DNA of 64,000 nt, from the NCBI RefSeq assembly GCF_023509015.1, contig NZ_CP094975.1, positions 4,209,501-4,273,500 on the forward strand, in the 5' to 3' direction. How positions within the stretch are numbered: position 1 is the stretch's first letter; the number at the start of each line of letters is the position of its first letter. The notes beneath the pieces are model-generated. The model had not been told where the DNA came from. It worked only from the letters and a program-made list of their open reading frames with translations, and made no database searches. The stretch is from Pseudomonas abieticivorans (GTDB lineage Bacteria; Pseudomonadota; Gammaproteobacteria; Pseudomonadales; Pseudomonadaceae). A program made the position numbers and the translations under genes. Positions 63,901-64,000 of this stretch are shown here, piece after piece.

Positions 63901-63999
63901 TCACAGCGCCGGCGCGGGTGCTCCGATCAACCTGCCCATCGCCCCGTGCAAGCCCAACGCCTTGAGCACCTCCAACTCCCCTTGCGTCTCCACCATTTC
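63901..63999 (-). CDS. C-terminal end of a minus-strand gene, probably an EAL-domain protein
   Basis: Thirty-two codons ending at TGA (63901-63903) read EMVETQGELEVLKALGLHGA, then MGRLIGAPAPAL. This resembles the last strand and helix of EAL domains (the usual pattern is GVET.A.L..L..LG...GQG...G.P.P), with several residues changed. Many c-di-GMP-binding receptors such as LapD carry degenerate EAL domains, and a LapD-like partner here would suit the adhesin, but 32 residues cannot decide. The 5' part lies outside the window. Confidence 0.55.
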   Translation of the reverse strand, partial: EMVETQGELEVLKALGLHGAMGRLIGAPAPAL

Positions 64000-64000
64000 C

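Overview
This window reads as chromosome from a Pseudomonas of the fluorescens group. The gene order runs lpxA-lpxB-rnhB-dnaE-accA-tilS-pyrG-kdsA-eno-ftsB-ispD, then ispF-truD-surE-pcm-nlpD-rpoS, then the RsmZ small RNA, fdxA, mutS, cinA, recA and recX. That order, the high GC content, the GacA/RsmA-type sRNA after rpoS, the FinR/Fpr and ErdR/DgkA pairs and the many REP palindromes of the TGTAGGAGCGGATTTATCCG type all point the same way. No tRNA, rRNA, IS element, prophage or CRISPR array was seen.

Positions 1-13.2 kb hold a dense plus-strand housekeeping run: lipid A and KDO synthesis (lpxA tail, lpxB, kdsA), replication (rnhB, dnaE), fatty acid synthesis (accA), tRNA modification (tilS), CTP synthesis (pyrG), glycolysis (eno), division (ftsB) and isoprenoids (ispD). 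Positions 13.2-16.2 kb hold a LysR regulator divergent from the glutathione-dependent formaldehyde detoxification pair frmA-fghA. Positions 16.3-21.9 kb run from ispF to rpoS and end with RsmZ. Positions 21.9-27.3 kb hold fdxA and mutS on the minus strand, then cinA, recA (behind a LexA box) and recX.

Positions 27.3-40.7 kb mix conserved single genes: a LOG-family protein, an orphan ribbon-helix-helix protein, a PA3611-type exported protein, a DTW-domain tRNA enzyme, an EamA exporter, erdR, dgkA, finR/fpr, trmO, a DUF1456 protein, a pseudouridine synthase homologue that has lost its catalytic Asp, an acetyltransferase, rimO and kup. Several REPINs sit between them. Positions 40.8-42.0 kb are a low-GC interruption with one orphan ORF, flanked by two diverged copies of one sequence.

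Positions 42-51 kb carry a PcaQ-like regulator, an FKBP-type lipoprotein, a perfect palindrome made of two consensus DnaA boxes in front of a YkvA-like gene, a translationally coupled XRE/unknown/Sel1 operon, an EAL-CBS-GGDEF protein, the Prc protease and a quinone oxidoreductase. Positions 51.2-64 kb form a biofilm adhesin locus: a type I secretion operon (TolC-like, ABC, HlyD-like, in the lapEBC order) divergent from a LapA/MapA-like RTX adhesin of about 2,380 residues. The adhesin has a retention module with a LapG-type TAAG site, tandem Ig-like/VCBS repeats, a vWFA domain and C-terminal RTX repeats. It is split by a single extra A near 59046. The right edge holds the tail of a minus-strand gene that looks like the end of an EAL domain, which could be a c-di-GMP receptor controlling the adhesin.

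Start sites were often moved inward from the longest open frame, using Shine-Dalgarno spacing and family N-termini.
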